In this document: in pieces, positions 12,401-24,082 of the stretch | How positions within the stretch are numbered: position 1 is the stretch's first letter | Layout: every line of letters starts with the position of its first letter | Assembly (NCBI GenBank): GCA_022606135.1 | Contig: JABYQN010000012.1 | Location: 310,001-374,000 of the forward strand | Direction: 5' to 3' | DNA length: 64,000 nt | Origin: Fomes fomentarius | Taxonomy: Eukaryota > Basidiomycota > Agaricomycetes > Polyporales > Polyporaceae | Translations under genes and position numbers: made by a program | The notes under the pieces: model-generated | The model's database searches: none | What the model saw: only the letters and a program-made list of their open reading frames with translations | Told to the model about the DNA's origin: nothing

Positions 12401-13648
12401 ACAGCGAAACGTTCATGGAGGTCATTCTGATGCAATAGGTCACACAAGTCCGATAGTCAGAAGGGAGGCGACGATAGCTTGTTTCTTTCAGATCGGGATA
12501 CTTTCGAAGTGCAGCGAACGACTTTCCCATGGCACTTTCGTGTCCCAAGTGGATCGTAGCACCCGACGGTCAGATGGAAGTTGGCCAACTGCGGCGTATG
12601 TATATCCTCGACTAAAGGTTCAACACGCGTTCGCTTGAGCGCAAGCATCCATGTACGTGGTGCCTCCGGAAAGTGTAACTCACGCAGCTAACAATCCTTA
12701 CATAGCGTAGCAGGATTGCACACCGCCAATTATAGGGCCAGGGACAGGATCAACGGCATGCATCGAATACCCATCAAACGAAGTAGTGCGAAAGGTGGCT
12801 GGCTGAAGGACTACCGATAGAAGGGATACTAAAGACACACGTAGGTACACCTTCACGACAATGATACATCTCACTGACGCCAAGGTACACACTTGAGAGC
12901 AGGATGCATGCGCCATGCCCATATTTCTCTCCTTCCCGTCCCCTCATCACCGTGCACAACACTGAACAACACATCGCTGGGAGCCGAGGATGTATGCTGT
13001 GCCCCTCTGTTGCTCCTGGGTTGTGCCGCACAACGATCAACTTGCAGCAGCGCGTCGTCGAACCATGAGCCTAGTGTCTATTCCCGCTCACCGTCACCGA
13101 ATCATAAACAACTTTGCTACCCTCGCCTCGCGGACTTGAGCCCGCAGAGCGAAAACATACTGAGTGAAGAGACCCCGAGCGATATCCGGGAGTTAGGAGT
13201 TGGTCCGCCGAATCAAAAAGGCGACGGGGTCGCGATGCACGTCTGTGAGGATTCAAGGCCGAGTGCTGTAGACTGCCCAACGACAATGACAGTACTGAAT
13301 GTGATTGCAACCTGAGCAATGGTGAACTTGCAATGGATATAAGGCACCGCACCTTCAGAATGACCCCATGTGCAGTAGATCGCGACTGTGCTATGTAGGG
13401 GATCAAGAAATGACGATGACGATGCTATAAACAAGGCGTATCATCTGCCGTAGATATCCTTGATAGCGATCCAAATCGATACGAACTTGGTCATACTCGT
13501 GGTGCGAAAGTGTCTCTAGTGCAGTCTCATTAGCGACGTCACGCCGCGAACATGGAAGGACTACTCTAAGCTGCAGGACACACGTAAGAATCATGCGATG
13601 TCCAGTCAAAACGGAAACATACCTGCAGACATAAGCTAATGTTCTCCT
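12401..13648. other. Intergenic, no gene seen
   Basis: About 1.25 kb between the 3' ends of the amidase (plus) and QCR6 (minus). Open stretches up to 140 codons exist on the plus strand near 12893-13315 but show no recognisable motif and no partner exons. Confidence 0.5.
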
Positions 13649-14283
13649 CTACTTGAGCTGGGCGAAGAGTTTTGGCGCGGCGCAACCCTGAAGAGGATAA
13701 GTTAGCACCGCACAGGTGCCTTGCACAAACCCTGAAGAGACGTACGTTGACACAGTGCATCAGGCTGGAAATGATACGTCAGCGAATGCGGCAGTAGATG
13801 AAGTGAAGAACAACTGACTGGTCTGTTCCGCAAATACAGGGAGACACGCGACCACGGTCAGCAAGCAAGTCACCATGAGCATACAGCTACTTACAGCTGC
13901 AAGTCATTTCGTCAGCGTGAACACCTATAGGAAATATGTATAGGCTGACTCACAATTCCTCAACACAATCCTCTCCCTTGAAGCCCTCGCCAGCGTTGAC
14001 CTTCTCCTCGCAATGCGCGAAGTGCTTCTGGAACGGTGCGCACTTGGCGGTGTTCGCGCACTGCTCCTGCAGTTCTGGGAAAGGCTTCACGCGCGATGTA
14101 TGTATGAGGCACGCGTCGACGAAGGCAATACGGAGTATAACGCACGTCCTCAGGCTCCTCGGCCTCCTCTTCCTCCTGGGGTTCCTCCTGGGGCTCCTCC
14201 TGAGCCTCCTTGACCTCCTTTTCCTCAGGAGCGTCGGCGTGGACGGTGCCAAACACAGACGAAAACAGCGACGAGAAAGACAT
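13649..14283 (-). CDS. qcr6: Cytochrome bc1 complex subunit 6 (acidic hinge protein)
   Basis: Small acidic subunit of mitochondrial complex III that supports the cytochrome c1-cytochrome c interaction (family knowledge). Exon 1 reads MSFSSLFSSVFGTVHADA, then a strongly acidic stretch rich in EEPQ repeats that ends in EEPED. A short intron follows. Exon 2 carries FPELQEQCANTAKC and FQKHFAHCEEKVNAGEGF, then EDCVEEL, which hold the cysteines that form the disulphide-linked helical hairpin. Further small exons give LMHCVN and the terminal CAAPKLFAQLK before TAG at 13649-13651. The first ATG at 14283 is taken because it opens a continuous frame into the acidic stretch. No break is seen. The gene is split by at least three introns despite its small size. 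Confidence 0.88.
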
Positions 14284-15560
14284 GGCCGCAATGGCTGACA
14301 GTGAGAGAGAAGTGCAAGTCGTTCCGCGACTGAGTTGGCGTTCGTCTCGCCCCCGGCCGCAAACGGAATCTTCCGGCGTCAAATCGCCCCGTTCCGATTG
14401 GTTGAAGCTTGGTTCAACTTTTTGCTCCGAAATGAACCAAGGGAATTGAACCGATCTCGACCACCTGGAGGCGCATCAAGCGTGGCTATCAGTACCGGCG
14501 TGACAGACTTAACAGGTTACTAAACACAACTCCGTTCACTCTCGACCGCGTTCTCGACCAATCACCGATCTATGGTCTTGATATCCGCAATACACAGGTC
14601 CCAAATAGGTGTACCAACTACCACGGGGACTTGGCAACGTCAATACGTTCCTCAGGTAGTCCTTGAGGTCCAAATCATATACTACTCTCCACATGCGTAC
14701 GTAGATCTACAGCCTGTTTATCCCTTCGCAGCCAGTTCACTAATCTTCTCCGTCGTCTCCGTCTTGTTAGTCATCAGTGTCCTTCAAAACTCTCGACCGA
14801 CCATTTGCAAGTCAAGTCATTCATGAGACCACTCTCCGGTGGACGCGGACGTCGGCAGTGCAGCCTGGGCAAACTGACATTCGGTGAGATGTCGAGTAGC
14901 TACCCCACTAGCGGCCGATAATTGGATGAAGATGGTCTCGTATCCCGACGGTATGGTTGCGCGCACCTGCTCACTCACCAGACTTGCGGCGTCGGGGTAT
15001 GAAACCATTGCAACCGGTGTGGCGTCCAAATGGAGGTATACGTTGCCTAGGACAGTAAAAATCTATGGACGTGGGGGTAGACAGTCATATTACATACGTT
15101 GCCTATCAGCGCCTCCCTCCACGACGTCCACATACTAGATCTGAGCGGCCTCTTGCAAATACGGATGCGATAAGATTGACCGTCCAGGTCCTGGTCGGGC
15201 CTGTCAGATGGGCACTTTCGGTACGTGTCCGTTTTATTTATCTTCTCTCAGATCCGATCAGGGGCCACTTGGTCCTATTTCGTCCATTTGCATGCAAGGG
15301 GCGGGATGACAGTGCTATGAAGCAGTGCACATACGTCGAAGGCGCTGCCCGTCGATCATCGGCACCCACCCCGAATTTCACTCTTGTGCCGTTACGGTCC
15401 TTGTTTCCGTGCGTTGTGGACTGCATCGTGTCGGCACGATGGGAGGCATCAATGCATCACCGCCTGCCATTACTACTAACCGCCCGCACCCGTCCTCATA
15501 TAAACCCGATACGCTAGAGTGTCTTGTTCCCAATATTTCTAGTCTCTTCCTTCTGCGGCC
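14284..15560. other. Intergenic region between divergent QCR6 and aspartic protease genes
   Basis: About 1.28 kb that must contain both promoters. No coding signal is recognised. A TATA element serves the plus-strand gene (separate entry); none is obvious for QCR6. Confidence 0.5.
15499..15504 (+). promoter_or_regulatory. TATA box of the aspartic protease gene
   Basis: TATAAA 57 bases upstream of the ATG at 15561, followed by a CT-rich leader (TTCTAGTCTCTTCCTTCTGC), a usual fungal core-promoter layout. Confidence 0.55.
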
Positions 15561-17544
15561 ATGTTTCTTCCCTTTTCCCTTCTGCAGGTCGCGGAGCTCG
15601 TTGTCCCAGTCTCCCTCCTTGCGGGAAGAGTACTCGCTGCGAAGTCGGCTTTCAACATCCACGCCCATGGAACGGGTTATCGGTACGCCACTAGTGGCGG
15701 CAGTCTGAGCCCCAATGATATCAACATTACGACTACAAATGATCTTTCTGTGCGCGGTTCTTTCATGTACAAAAATCCACCCGCTGACCGAACTTCTGTG
15801 CATGCAGTATACTGTTGAAATTACTCTCGGTGGAGAACGTGAGGCTTGTTCCACGCGACACATTCCGCCTCCCGTGGTTGTGTATTGACAGAGGCCCTCC
15901 TCTAGCCTTCACTGTCTTGCTTGACACCGGTTCCACCGACCTCTGGGTGAATCCGAAAGGTCGCCAGCTCAAGCTCACGAACACGACCGACGTAGTCACC
16001 GGGATCGGATATGGCTCTGGTCAAATCGAAGGCAACATCGACTTTGCCGACCTCAAGATCGGCGACTTCGTCATCGACTCGCAAGGTACGTCCCCGCACT
16101 AGCAATTCAAGACCACCTTCGACCCATTCCACAGCCCGCTGACCGCAATATCGATGCCTCGCAGCGTTCATCAACCCCACGACCATCACCGACTTCGACC
16201 TGAGTGGCGTCGATGGGATCATGGGCATGGCCTTCGACGTCGCCTCCATCTACAGCGCCCTGCAACGCGCCTGGGGCACCAGCGCAGCCGACACGCTCGG
16301 GCGCGCGCCCATCACCTCGCTCTTTGCACAGAACCCGTCCTTCCCGAACAACTTCGACGTCAAGCTCGGGCGCACGAGCGAGCTCGAGGACATCGCCGAC
16401 GGCACCTTCCTCATCTCCGCGCACGAGGCCGGGTTCGAGAGCGTGGTAGCCGCGCCACAGCTGCCCAGGATCGATGCGTCGCACTGGAGTATCGTCATGG
16501 ACGCGATGAACGTGAACGGGAAGCCGTTTGCGTTCAACCGGAGCAGAATCACGGGTGCGCCGAAGGGCACGGTTGTCGCTGCGCTCGATACGGGCTTTTC
16601 GTTCCCCCCGCTTCCAGCGCCCGCAGTCGACGCGATATACAGCAGCATCCCCGGTGCCGAGTTTGACGAGCAAACGGGGCTGTGGATCGTCCCGTGCACC
16701 ACGGCGACGAACCTGTCCTTCGTCTTCGGGTGAGCCATCGTCCATATGGACCACGAACCTACTTGGTTGCTGACTGGTGGTTGAACTGCCACCGTGCGCA
16801 CAGCGGCCAGGAGTTCTACGTGCATCCGCTGGACCTGACCTTCCCCATTGTGGCCGAGCTCGAACTGGACGATGGGCCACAGAATATCACCGCATGCGTG
16901 AACACGTACCAGTACCTCACCCTCGACCCGAACGACTTTGTGGGCTTCGATCTCATTCTTGGCGATGCATTCCTCCGCAACATCTACGCCTCGTACGTCT
17001 CTAGCCCCTCCCCCCTTTCCGCTCCTCCTGAGACGGCCTGCTGAATGTGATCCACAGGTTCGACTATGGCGACTATTACCCCGCGAACCGCACAAACGGT
17101 CTCCCCTTCGTCCAGATGCTGCCCACGACGGACCCCTCGACCATGTGGGATGAGTTCTCCACCGAGCGCCAAGCAATGCTCGCCGAGCTCCCCGCGGAGC
17201 TCTCACCCGACGAAATCATCAAATACGACCAGCAGCAGGCCGCGCGCTCTTCAGACTCCACCACTGGTTCTGGCAACACGCAGCAGCTCGGCGTCGCCGG
17301 CGCCTCCTCAGGCGACGACTCCGATGACGATGGGGAGAAGGGCGGGGCATGGTACAGGAAGAACGGCACACTGGTGATCGCGCTGCTCGGTGCAAACTTG
17401 CTTGTTGGCATCGCGATCTTTGCGGTCACGCTGACTATGTGTGTGCGGGGCGTGAAGGGCAAGGCTGGGCCCGGGCGGTATGCGCCTGTGAGGTTCAAGG
17501 ATGTGGATGACCACGAGCGCGGCACGATGAAGTATAGTGATTGA
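15561..17544 (+). CDS. Membrane-anchored pepsin-type aspartic protease (family A1)
   Basis: Secretory-pathway aspartyl endopeptidase, predicted to be tethered at the cell surface or in the secretory system. A signal peptide (VAELVVPVSLLAGRVLA) opens the protein. A short exon gives YTVEITLGGE. The first catalytic motif is VLLDTGSTDLWVN (about 15918-15956), followed by GYGSGQIEGNIDFADLKIGD. FDLSGVDGIMGMAF is the conserved flap-side strand. The second catalytic motif is VVAALDTGFSF (about 16573-16605), with Phe in place of the usual Thr/Ser after Gly. FDLILGDAFLRNIYA and FDYGD close the protease domain. The tail has a Ser/Asp-rich linker (SSGDDSDDDGEKG), one membrane helix (LVIALLGANLLVGIAIFAV) and a cytosolic basic end. 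About five short introns; no breaks. Confidence 0.9.
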
Positions 17545-17762
17545 GTTTCGCATCTTGAGCCGAGTGGGGCCAGTAGGAGATTGTAAACTCCGTCACTCAT
17601 GGTCACACAGGATTTTCTTTTGACTTCGAATTTACATCAATCCATTACCCCCTAATCATCTGCTGTCATTCGTTACAGTGCCTAACATGACATATTTAAT
17701 CTTACACCTTTTCTCTGCCTCAATGCTCCCTCCCTCAGCGCGCTTTACTCTCGCCGATGATC

Positions 17763-19630
17763 TCAAACAAGATCTAGCACTGTGACACTCCCGTCACTCG
17801 ATCCCAGCGCAACCCGCCCGACCTCCTCCTCATAGTCAAGCGCGGCCCAATTACACCCCTCCTTGCGCTGCATCCACAGCGTCCGCGCCGCCTGCGCACG
17901 CGTCCCTCCATGCACTCCGTCTCCCTCTTCTGCCTCCCTACTACCGCCAGCATCATGATGCCGCCGCCTCTGCAGCGGCCCAGCGAACACCGCTGCACAC
18001 AAGCACTCCGCCGTCCTCCTCTGGTCCGCAGGAGACTCTGCAAGCTCAGTGGAGAAGGACGGGTGTGCATAGTGCAGCTGAAAGTCCGGGCTGAACGAGT
18101 CCGGGACGTGCGCGGCGGAGGAATGCACGTCGTACCCGGTGAGGTGCGCGGTGCGGGCCGCGCGGGGCTGGATCCAGAGCGCGGTGCCGGAGGGCCCGAG
18201 GACGATGTCTCTGCAGCGGAGGAAGCCGCGGACGGTTGCTGAAGTCTGGTCTGCGCGAGCTGGGGGGAAGAGGTATGGCGAGTGAGATAAGGAATGGGCA
18301 TCAGCTTCAGCGGAGGTGAGGGCTTCTGGGGGAGAAGCAGCAGGTAGAGACGAGGACGATGAGGATGATGGGTCGAAGGCCGGGTTTGGGAGGAGGACGA
18401 ATTGCTCGATTTTGTGGATATCGGACGCCCATGGGTCGTCACTCTCCGCGCGGAGGAGGATCGAGAGCGGTTCACGGTCCGACAACTGCACTGTCCCATC
18501 GACACTCACGCGGGGGCCGGTGTGGACGTTCACAGACACGCCGTCGATCCAACCGAATGTGTGGAAGCCGATGGGTCGATAAGTGGTATACTGTCCTCCG
18601 TCGGCTGCCCGGAGACTAGGTTCTGGGAAGAGCTCTACTGAGCGCGCGCGGACGACTAGGATGCTTTTGTAGGTGAACACGATTTGGAGGCATCGGTTGT
18701 ACTACGTGGAGGAACAGTCATGGACCCAAATAATTGAAGACGCAAGGTTATGAAGTACATACCTGGAAGCGTTCGTTGATCGGTCGCTGTGACCCCTTCA
18801 GCAAAGCGAACGTGTTCTTGCGCCAGTTCATGATGACCGTCTCCGACCCATCGTCACTGAACGCGATCAATTCACCCTTGAGGGCGATAGGGCGGAACGT
18901 CGTCGCAATGTTGCAAACGGGTCGGAACGAGGACTCCGCACCATCTCCACGGAAAATCGACAAGATCTCGATACTTTGTGTCCCTCTGCAACGTGCTTCA
19001 GCAAGTCAACACGAGACGTATCTCGACCCGACCGACAAACCCTCCGTATTGCACCGAGACGGCGAGAGCGCCCTCCGACTCCGGATCGCTATTCGCGACG
19101 AACCCCGAGAAGATGGTGTTCTTCGGGCACCATTCTGCGACCTTCCGTGGCTTTACTAAGCTGCGGCCGACATCCCAGCAGGTGATCATCGACCAGATGC
19201 CCTTGTAGACCGTCAGGATGTATCGACCGCCGTGAGCTGGCAGAAATCGCAGGTTGGAAACCCCGGTACCGGTGCTTGCTTGAAATTCGACTTCATGGGC
19301 TAGCGGTCTGTTCTGAGGGGAGAGCCAAAAAGCGCCAAGGCGGAGGGCGTGGAGGACCAGTCGTTCGAGTTGTGCTGCATCGGCAGTAAGGGACGCGCGG
19401 TAAGGGAAGGGATAGCCTTCGCCCAGGACTTGGTTGATGCATGCCTTTTGCCAGATGAACCGGAGTCGAGAGATAGCGCAAAGACGGGTACATGTCTAGA
19501 AGACAGAGTGAGTAATACATCTCGAATGCGTATGCGCCAAGCAAAGTACCTGTCGTAGGTTGAGGATCGAAGGAACTGGTAAAAAGCCGATGATGCAGAT
19601 TAGAGTGTCGTCGTCCAATTGTTCCAACAT
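17763..19630 (-). CDS. F-box protein with WD-like C-terminal region
   Basis: Probable substrate adaptor of an SCF ubiquitin ligase (inference from the F-box). The N-terminus MLEQLDDDTLICIIGFLPVP followed by SILNLRQ, then CTRLCALSRLRFIWQKAC across an intron, is an F-box. Downstream exons read VSNLRFLPAHGGRYILTVYK, CWDVGRSLVKPRKVAEWCP, IAFSDDGSETVIMNWRKNT and the terminal GRVALGSSDGSVTVLDLV. This resembles beta-propeller blades that are not strong enough to count. The last exon (17763 to about 18680) is long and holds a Ser-rich low-complexity insert. The start at 19630 is the first ATG in frame with the F-box. The gene converges with the aspartic protease, leaving 218 bases between stops. The substrate is unknown. 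Confidence 0.8.
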
Positions 19631-21080
19631 GGCGAGAACCTATACGCCTTCAGGGTCAGTGGCCGCTGACACAACTAGCTGTTCAAGATAACCACATACC
19701 TTCTTTCCCTTACTATGCTATCATCGCCCAACTCGGGAGTTGATCTTGATGTGATACGAATAGTAGTCACTAAGTTTGCTCCTTCAGCACGCACGATGAT
19801 TGATATTGGTGCGATCAATGGTGTGACCAGGCTGTGTGGCTTGTGCGCTAGTATTGTGCGCTTGAAAAGGTACTGGCCCGTGCGTGGGAATTCTATTGCC
19901 AGCGATATATAAGACCTGCCGTGCGCCTTTTCAACCTCACGATTCTTCCACGATCATAAACGTCAATGACGATAGTCCAAGCAGCGAGATGAGCACGATA
20001 GTCTTCAGACTGTCGGCGTTGACATCGCTCGTTCGGCTTCTACCTTGTTACATTGAAAGGGACGAGCTGTTACAAGCTGACGGCGTCTTATCTTCGTTGG
20101 AATTGTCGTGATTACCCTCATGTATCCCGCAACGGACACCATATGGAATACACCGTTCCTTCTAACTTATGTTTATGTGCCAGTGTTTGTGTATATCGAC
20201 CAGTGACTATGTATGTGAGCCTGTCGAAGCACGTCTTTCGATGAGTTTGATCTAGATCTGATCTGGTAAGCCCCATCACAGTGTTCCTTTCCACCCTCCA
20301 CCTCTCATGAGTTCGAAGCAGCATTGCTACTGGGGCATGCCCCACCTTCCTCTCTCGCACCGGCGCCGCCATGCCATAGTCAACAACTCTTCATCGTACA
20401 GAAAACATGTGTTGGGCAGATACATGCAGCAGCTGGAGATTGTCGGCACGATGCAGAGCCGCCCCAACATCCCGTTTGCTCATCCTTTCCTCCTCCAGGA
20501 CTCACCGAACATCGGTTGCTTCGAGTCGATGCTTGGATCGACCCGGGCCATCTATCCTTCCAAGTGCCTACGACCGTCACGTCGTCGCCTAGCTTCTCAT
20601 TCAGGACCACCGGTTTACCGGCACTGTCCATTTCGCAGTCAGCAATGCAATGTACAAGCCTAACTGCTGGTGGAACATCTTACAAGTCTCACCACGCTGA
20701 AAGGTAAGTGTTTATCTGTGATGGCAATGCTATAGTATGATCCCTACCGTTTAGCATCGATGTCCGTCTGTGGTGCTCCTGACACACTTCAGTTCTGTAA
20801 AATCCGTTTCAGATCTGAGATACTCCAACCCTCCATGTGAATACATGCGTAAGCACTTACAGCTATTTCAATTTACGGCTCTAATGAGAATTCATTATCG
20901 GCAAGCATGCACATCCGTGGCAGAGGGTCCGGGGATCATAGCAGATCAACGCCATACTGAATTTGCGGAGGCTGCCTCGGGACTTCGTGCCATATATGTT
21001 GCAAGGGTATATATGCTATGATATGAGGACAAAACGCAAATCCAACAAGTTGAAGCTGTGTCTGTACTGCACTCTAGACC
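19631..21080. other. Intergenic, no gene assigned
   Basis: About 1.45 kb. Two overlapping plus-strand open stretches of about 120 codons exist at 20307-20707, but I recognise no family in either frame and no intron-linked continuation. A TATATAAGA at about 19905 is a possible promoter of an unidentified transcript. Confidence 0.4.
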
Positions 21081-22373
21081 TCAACGTTCAACGATGGAAA
21101 TATGCTCTAGTCGCGCATACAACGACTTCGTAAAGGCCGGCATATCCGTGGCTGCATCAGGGTTCTCGTGCACATCTTCCTGAAGTTCGTCGAAGAGAGC
21201 CGATGCACCAGAGAGCCAAGAGATCCTGCAGACCGCGGCGTGTATGCGAAGATACTCCGGATTCGGCAAGGGCAAGGGCACTAAGGGATCGTGACACTTG
21301 AATTCCACCTCGTCCGGTAGGTCGAATGAGATTGGACAAGCCTGAACAACCCGATAGCGATCCGAGGTGCCCTGAAAACACATGAGAGACTGCGGGATGG
21401 TGATCACAGTGAACCGCACCTCCACAGGCTCATACCATAGAGCCAAACTATGAAAAAAAACCTGCAAACCGCGGTCCATCATCATCACATTCTCCAACGA
21501 ATGGACCTTCTGCCCAGCGGCGACATCTTGGACAACCTCAATGTAACCTAAACTCTGCAGGACGGCCCAAGCGTTCGTGGCGTATTCGCGCTGATGGTTG
21601 TTAACAAGGAGGGACACGTCAAGTATAAAGAGAATGCCCACCTTGGCCGCATTCTCGAGACCGGCTTTCGTCGACTGCGAGAAGATGTGACAAAACTCTA
21701 GTTGCGCAATCCGAGTGTCGACGAGAAGTCCATCGGCTCGGCACGCCTTGTAGTATGCGAAGTCCATGGAGCGAGAGACTATGCAGCGATGGCCTTCGCG
21801 TCGCATGGCCTACACAAGCATCAGAGGGCACATACAACGGAATGACATATCATACCAGCGTCCTTGATTGAGAGTGATCCTTAGGTGTTTCGGCCAACAT
21901 AGCTCGGACTTCCTCTTGCGTGAGTTCGAAGGAGGGGCGGGAGGGATGAGATTCTGTGCCTGGTGTCCGGCCCTCTATCTTGCGAACTAATCATACATGT
22001 CAGTAACCTGCTTCGTCCACAGGAGTAGATACTCACAAGGACGCAGAAAGAAGTCCATGTAAAATTGTCCCAATTCGTTCAGCGCGTTCATGTCGACGCT
22101 GTTGCTTTCCACATGATCCACAGTCGAAGACGGTTGTGAGGAAGTGATAGCTTTCGCGACAGCAGCAATCACCGCGTCAGTGTTGGATAAGTGAGTTAGC
22201 ATATATCCAAGGATGCGTATGTTAATCAGAGTGCGCTTCGGGAAGCTCGCCGGGTTTGCGTCGACGTGCTGCTGAGCTTTGAGGCATATGTCGTACGCAG
22301 AGGATACGGTTGGGTCCGTGTGTGCAAACTCTAGCGGAAGAGGTGTCGCTCGGTGGAGCGAGAAAAGTAGCAT
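21081..22373 (-). CDS. HNH_2-type nuclease-domain protein, copy 1
   Basis: Fungal protein with an HNH-type nuclease-like domain; the role in basidiomycetes is unknown. Exon 1 (22373 down to about 22040) reads FAHTDPTVSSAYDICLKAQQ, INIRILGYMLTHLSNTDAVI and ELGQFYMDFFLRPC. A linker exon carries SRPSFELTQEEVRAMLAETP. The domain begins with MRREGHRCIVSRSMDF, where Arg-x-Gly-His-Arg-Cys is typical of HNH_2, and continues to EFCHIFSQST with the presumed metal-site His. A 51-base intron inside (GT...CAG, about 21599-21649) happens to be open and in frame, so it is easily mistaken for coding sequence. Then follow ATNAWAVLQSLGYIEVVQDV and KVHSLENVMMM. It is divergent to the reductase genes downstream and is duplicated at 48815-50090. 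Confidence 0.75.
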
Positions 22374-23019
22374 GGAGATGGTACCGGTGATCCACAGGGC
22401 TATGGCACAAGCGCTTGCTCACGCTCAAAACATGGCAATTCAAACGGCGCTCTTGAAGATGATCACACTCCGCTGTGGCTCGGCGACCCCGCCCACGTTA
22501 TGGCACTCGTCGTCGTCCTGCGAGTATGGACTCGGGTACCACACTTCATCGCGGTCCCTCTGTTACATACCTCGACCGCTCTGTCGACCTCTCAACTGGC
22601 ACAGCGACCTCACCAAGTCCGAGCACCTTGCCAGTTCGGGCTCGCTCTGGGCTGTTGCCGGATTCTGTACAGCGACTAGCCCAAGAAAAGTGTGAGACGA
22701 CCCAAGCTAACGATTGAGATGTGAGACGGACGACAATGGCGAGGACAGTGATAGCGATGGCGGGCGAGTTGCTCAATTTTCTGACACCACGCGGGAGGTG
22801 CAGTATGATAAACTGCTCAGATTACGCGTGTATAAGTGATGCTGGAGTAGTCCAAATTGTCACCCGTCGAGTGGCAGAAGCAATTTGTAAGGCGGCGATG
22901 TTGAGTAGCCTCGTGTTCACTCTAACCGAGACACTGGGCGTCTCGCTTCGCCTTTCAAAGCGCGCCAGAATTCAACTTCTCTCCTAACCACATCCATTTC
23001 TCCTTGCTTTCATTACCTC
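22374..23019. other. Intergenic region between divergent HNH copy 1 and the small gene at 23020
   Basis: About 650 bases holding both promoters. A GTGTATAAGTG at about 22829 is a weak TATA candidate for the plus-strand gene. No coding sequence is recognised. Confidence 0.4.
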
Positions 23020-23881
23020 ATGGCTCCCTCACGCACCACTAAGCACCGTGTGTCTAATTCCTCGACCAGCTCGAGCTCCTCATCGTCCACCTCTAAACCC
23101 ACCACTGGCAGAAACCCGGTGTTTTGGGAAGGTGACCAGTATCTGTTGGAGATGACAGACAGCGATGACCCCACGAAGCCTGGTCGCAGACTCACCGAAG
23201 CAGCGGAGAAGGCTCAGAAACAGGTTCGTAACATATCTTCCGCTGTGGCTGCATACACTGATCTGCAACAACAAAGCGGTGGCGAAGGCTCATGGCCAAC
23301 CGACCACCGAGGAAGAATATCTCGCCGAAGCTACTCGCTCGTAAGGGCAGGAAGCCTCCTCTCTTATACTACGGCTGGCCTTTCATGGATGACGACATGA
23401 TCCTGTACGCTAAGCGTCACAGTTTGTCATTTCCGCCCTCACAAGCAATGCGCGCGATCCTCGGGTGTGGGGAACGTTTCAACTTCGCGAACCTCACCGA
23501 GGAGCACCTGCGCAACCCTGAACTTGTCCGCGCACTACGTCACGCCGCTATCGCGCTTGCTCAACATGATCTTATCGGAAAGACCGGCGCGCAGCTCACT
23601 ATCGGGCGACCGTTCTCGTTGGAGTGGGACACCATCCTCGTCATGTGGACGAACTACGATATGGAGGAACGCTACCCCATGCTGGAGTTCCTTGAGATAT
23701 ATGATAAGGCGGTGGCAACCCTGGACGAGGAGCTGAACGTAGGGAAGAAGCGCGCTGAGCGGACGAAGCTGCGGTGGTGGTGGTCATGGGACAACGACGT
23801 GGTACGCGTATCTCCCATTTGTGTGGGTTTGTCTGTTATGCTGACTGCCAGTCCCAGAGCATCTTCACCCATTTCGACTAA
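23020..23881 (+). CDS. Small hypothetical protein, three exons
   Basis: Not recognised. Exon 1 encodes a Ser-rich, disordered N-terminus (VSNSSTSSSSSSSTSKP) followed by PVFWEGDQYLLEMTDSDDP and a charged helix-like segment ending KAQKQ. An intron of about 53 bases follows (GTTCGT to CAACAAAG). Exon 2 encodes LLYYGWPFMDDDMILYAKR, FNFANLTEEHLRNPELVRAL, PFSLEWDTILVMWTNYDMEE and RYPMLEFLEIYDKAVATLDE. A last mini-exon after GTACGC...CCAG gives SQSIFTHFD and TAA at 23879-23881. Clean exon joins and strong third-position bias argue for a real gene. In exon 2 an alternative frame reads VAKAHGQPTTEEEYLAEATR up to a TAA; if that frame is original, the gene carries an indel near 23342. Confidence 0.6.
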
Positions 23882-23987
23882 ACTCACCTGGCACATCGAA
23901 CTCGGTGCATTAGGTTTTGTTCTGGCATCCGACATATCGTTACCAGACCTGTATTATACTGTAACGCGTATCGCGATCATCTACCGC

Positions 23988-24082
23988 AGGGTCGCTGTAT
24001 GCAAACGCGAACGGAAGAGGTGACGCTTGGGGTTGCGAGAGAAATGGCGAGACGGTAAGGGTAGTTAGTACGGAGCAAACAC
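23988..24082 (-). pseudogene. Solo 5' remnant of an HNH_2 gene
   Basis: About 95 bases match the first codons and upstream leader of HNH copy 2 (50032 to about 50130). Shared strings include CAGGGTCGCTG, CGGAAGAGG, TGCGAGAGAAATGGC and TAAGGGTA. Nothing of the rest of the gene follows to the left, where the small gene at 23020-23881 lies instead. It resembles copy 2 more than copy 1. It is therefore evidence of a third HNH copy that was lost or overwritten. Confidence 0.65.

Noticed and set aside
16250..17206. Long minus-strand open frame (318 codons) opposite the aspartic protease
   Set aside because: It is the antisense of exons with strong GC third-position bias; the plus strand has protease motifs and splice sites, the minus frame has none.
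20307..20707. Possible small secreted protein gene
   Set aside because: Two overlapping frames of similar length, neither with a signal peptide or known motif; cannot choose either.
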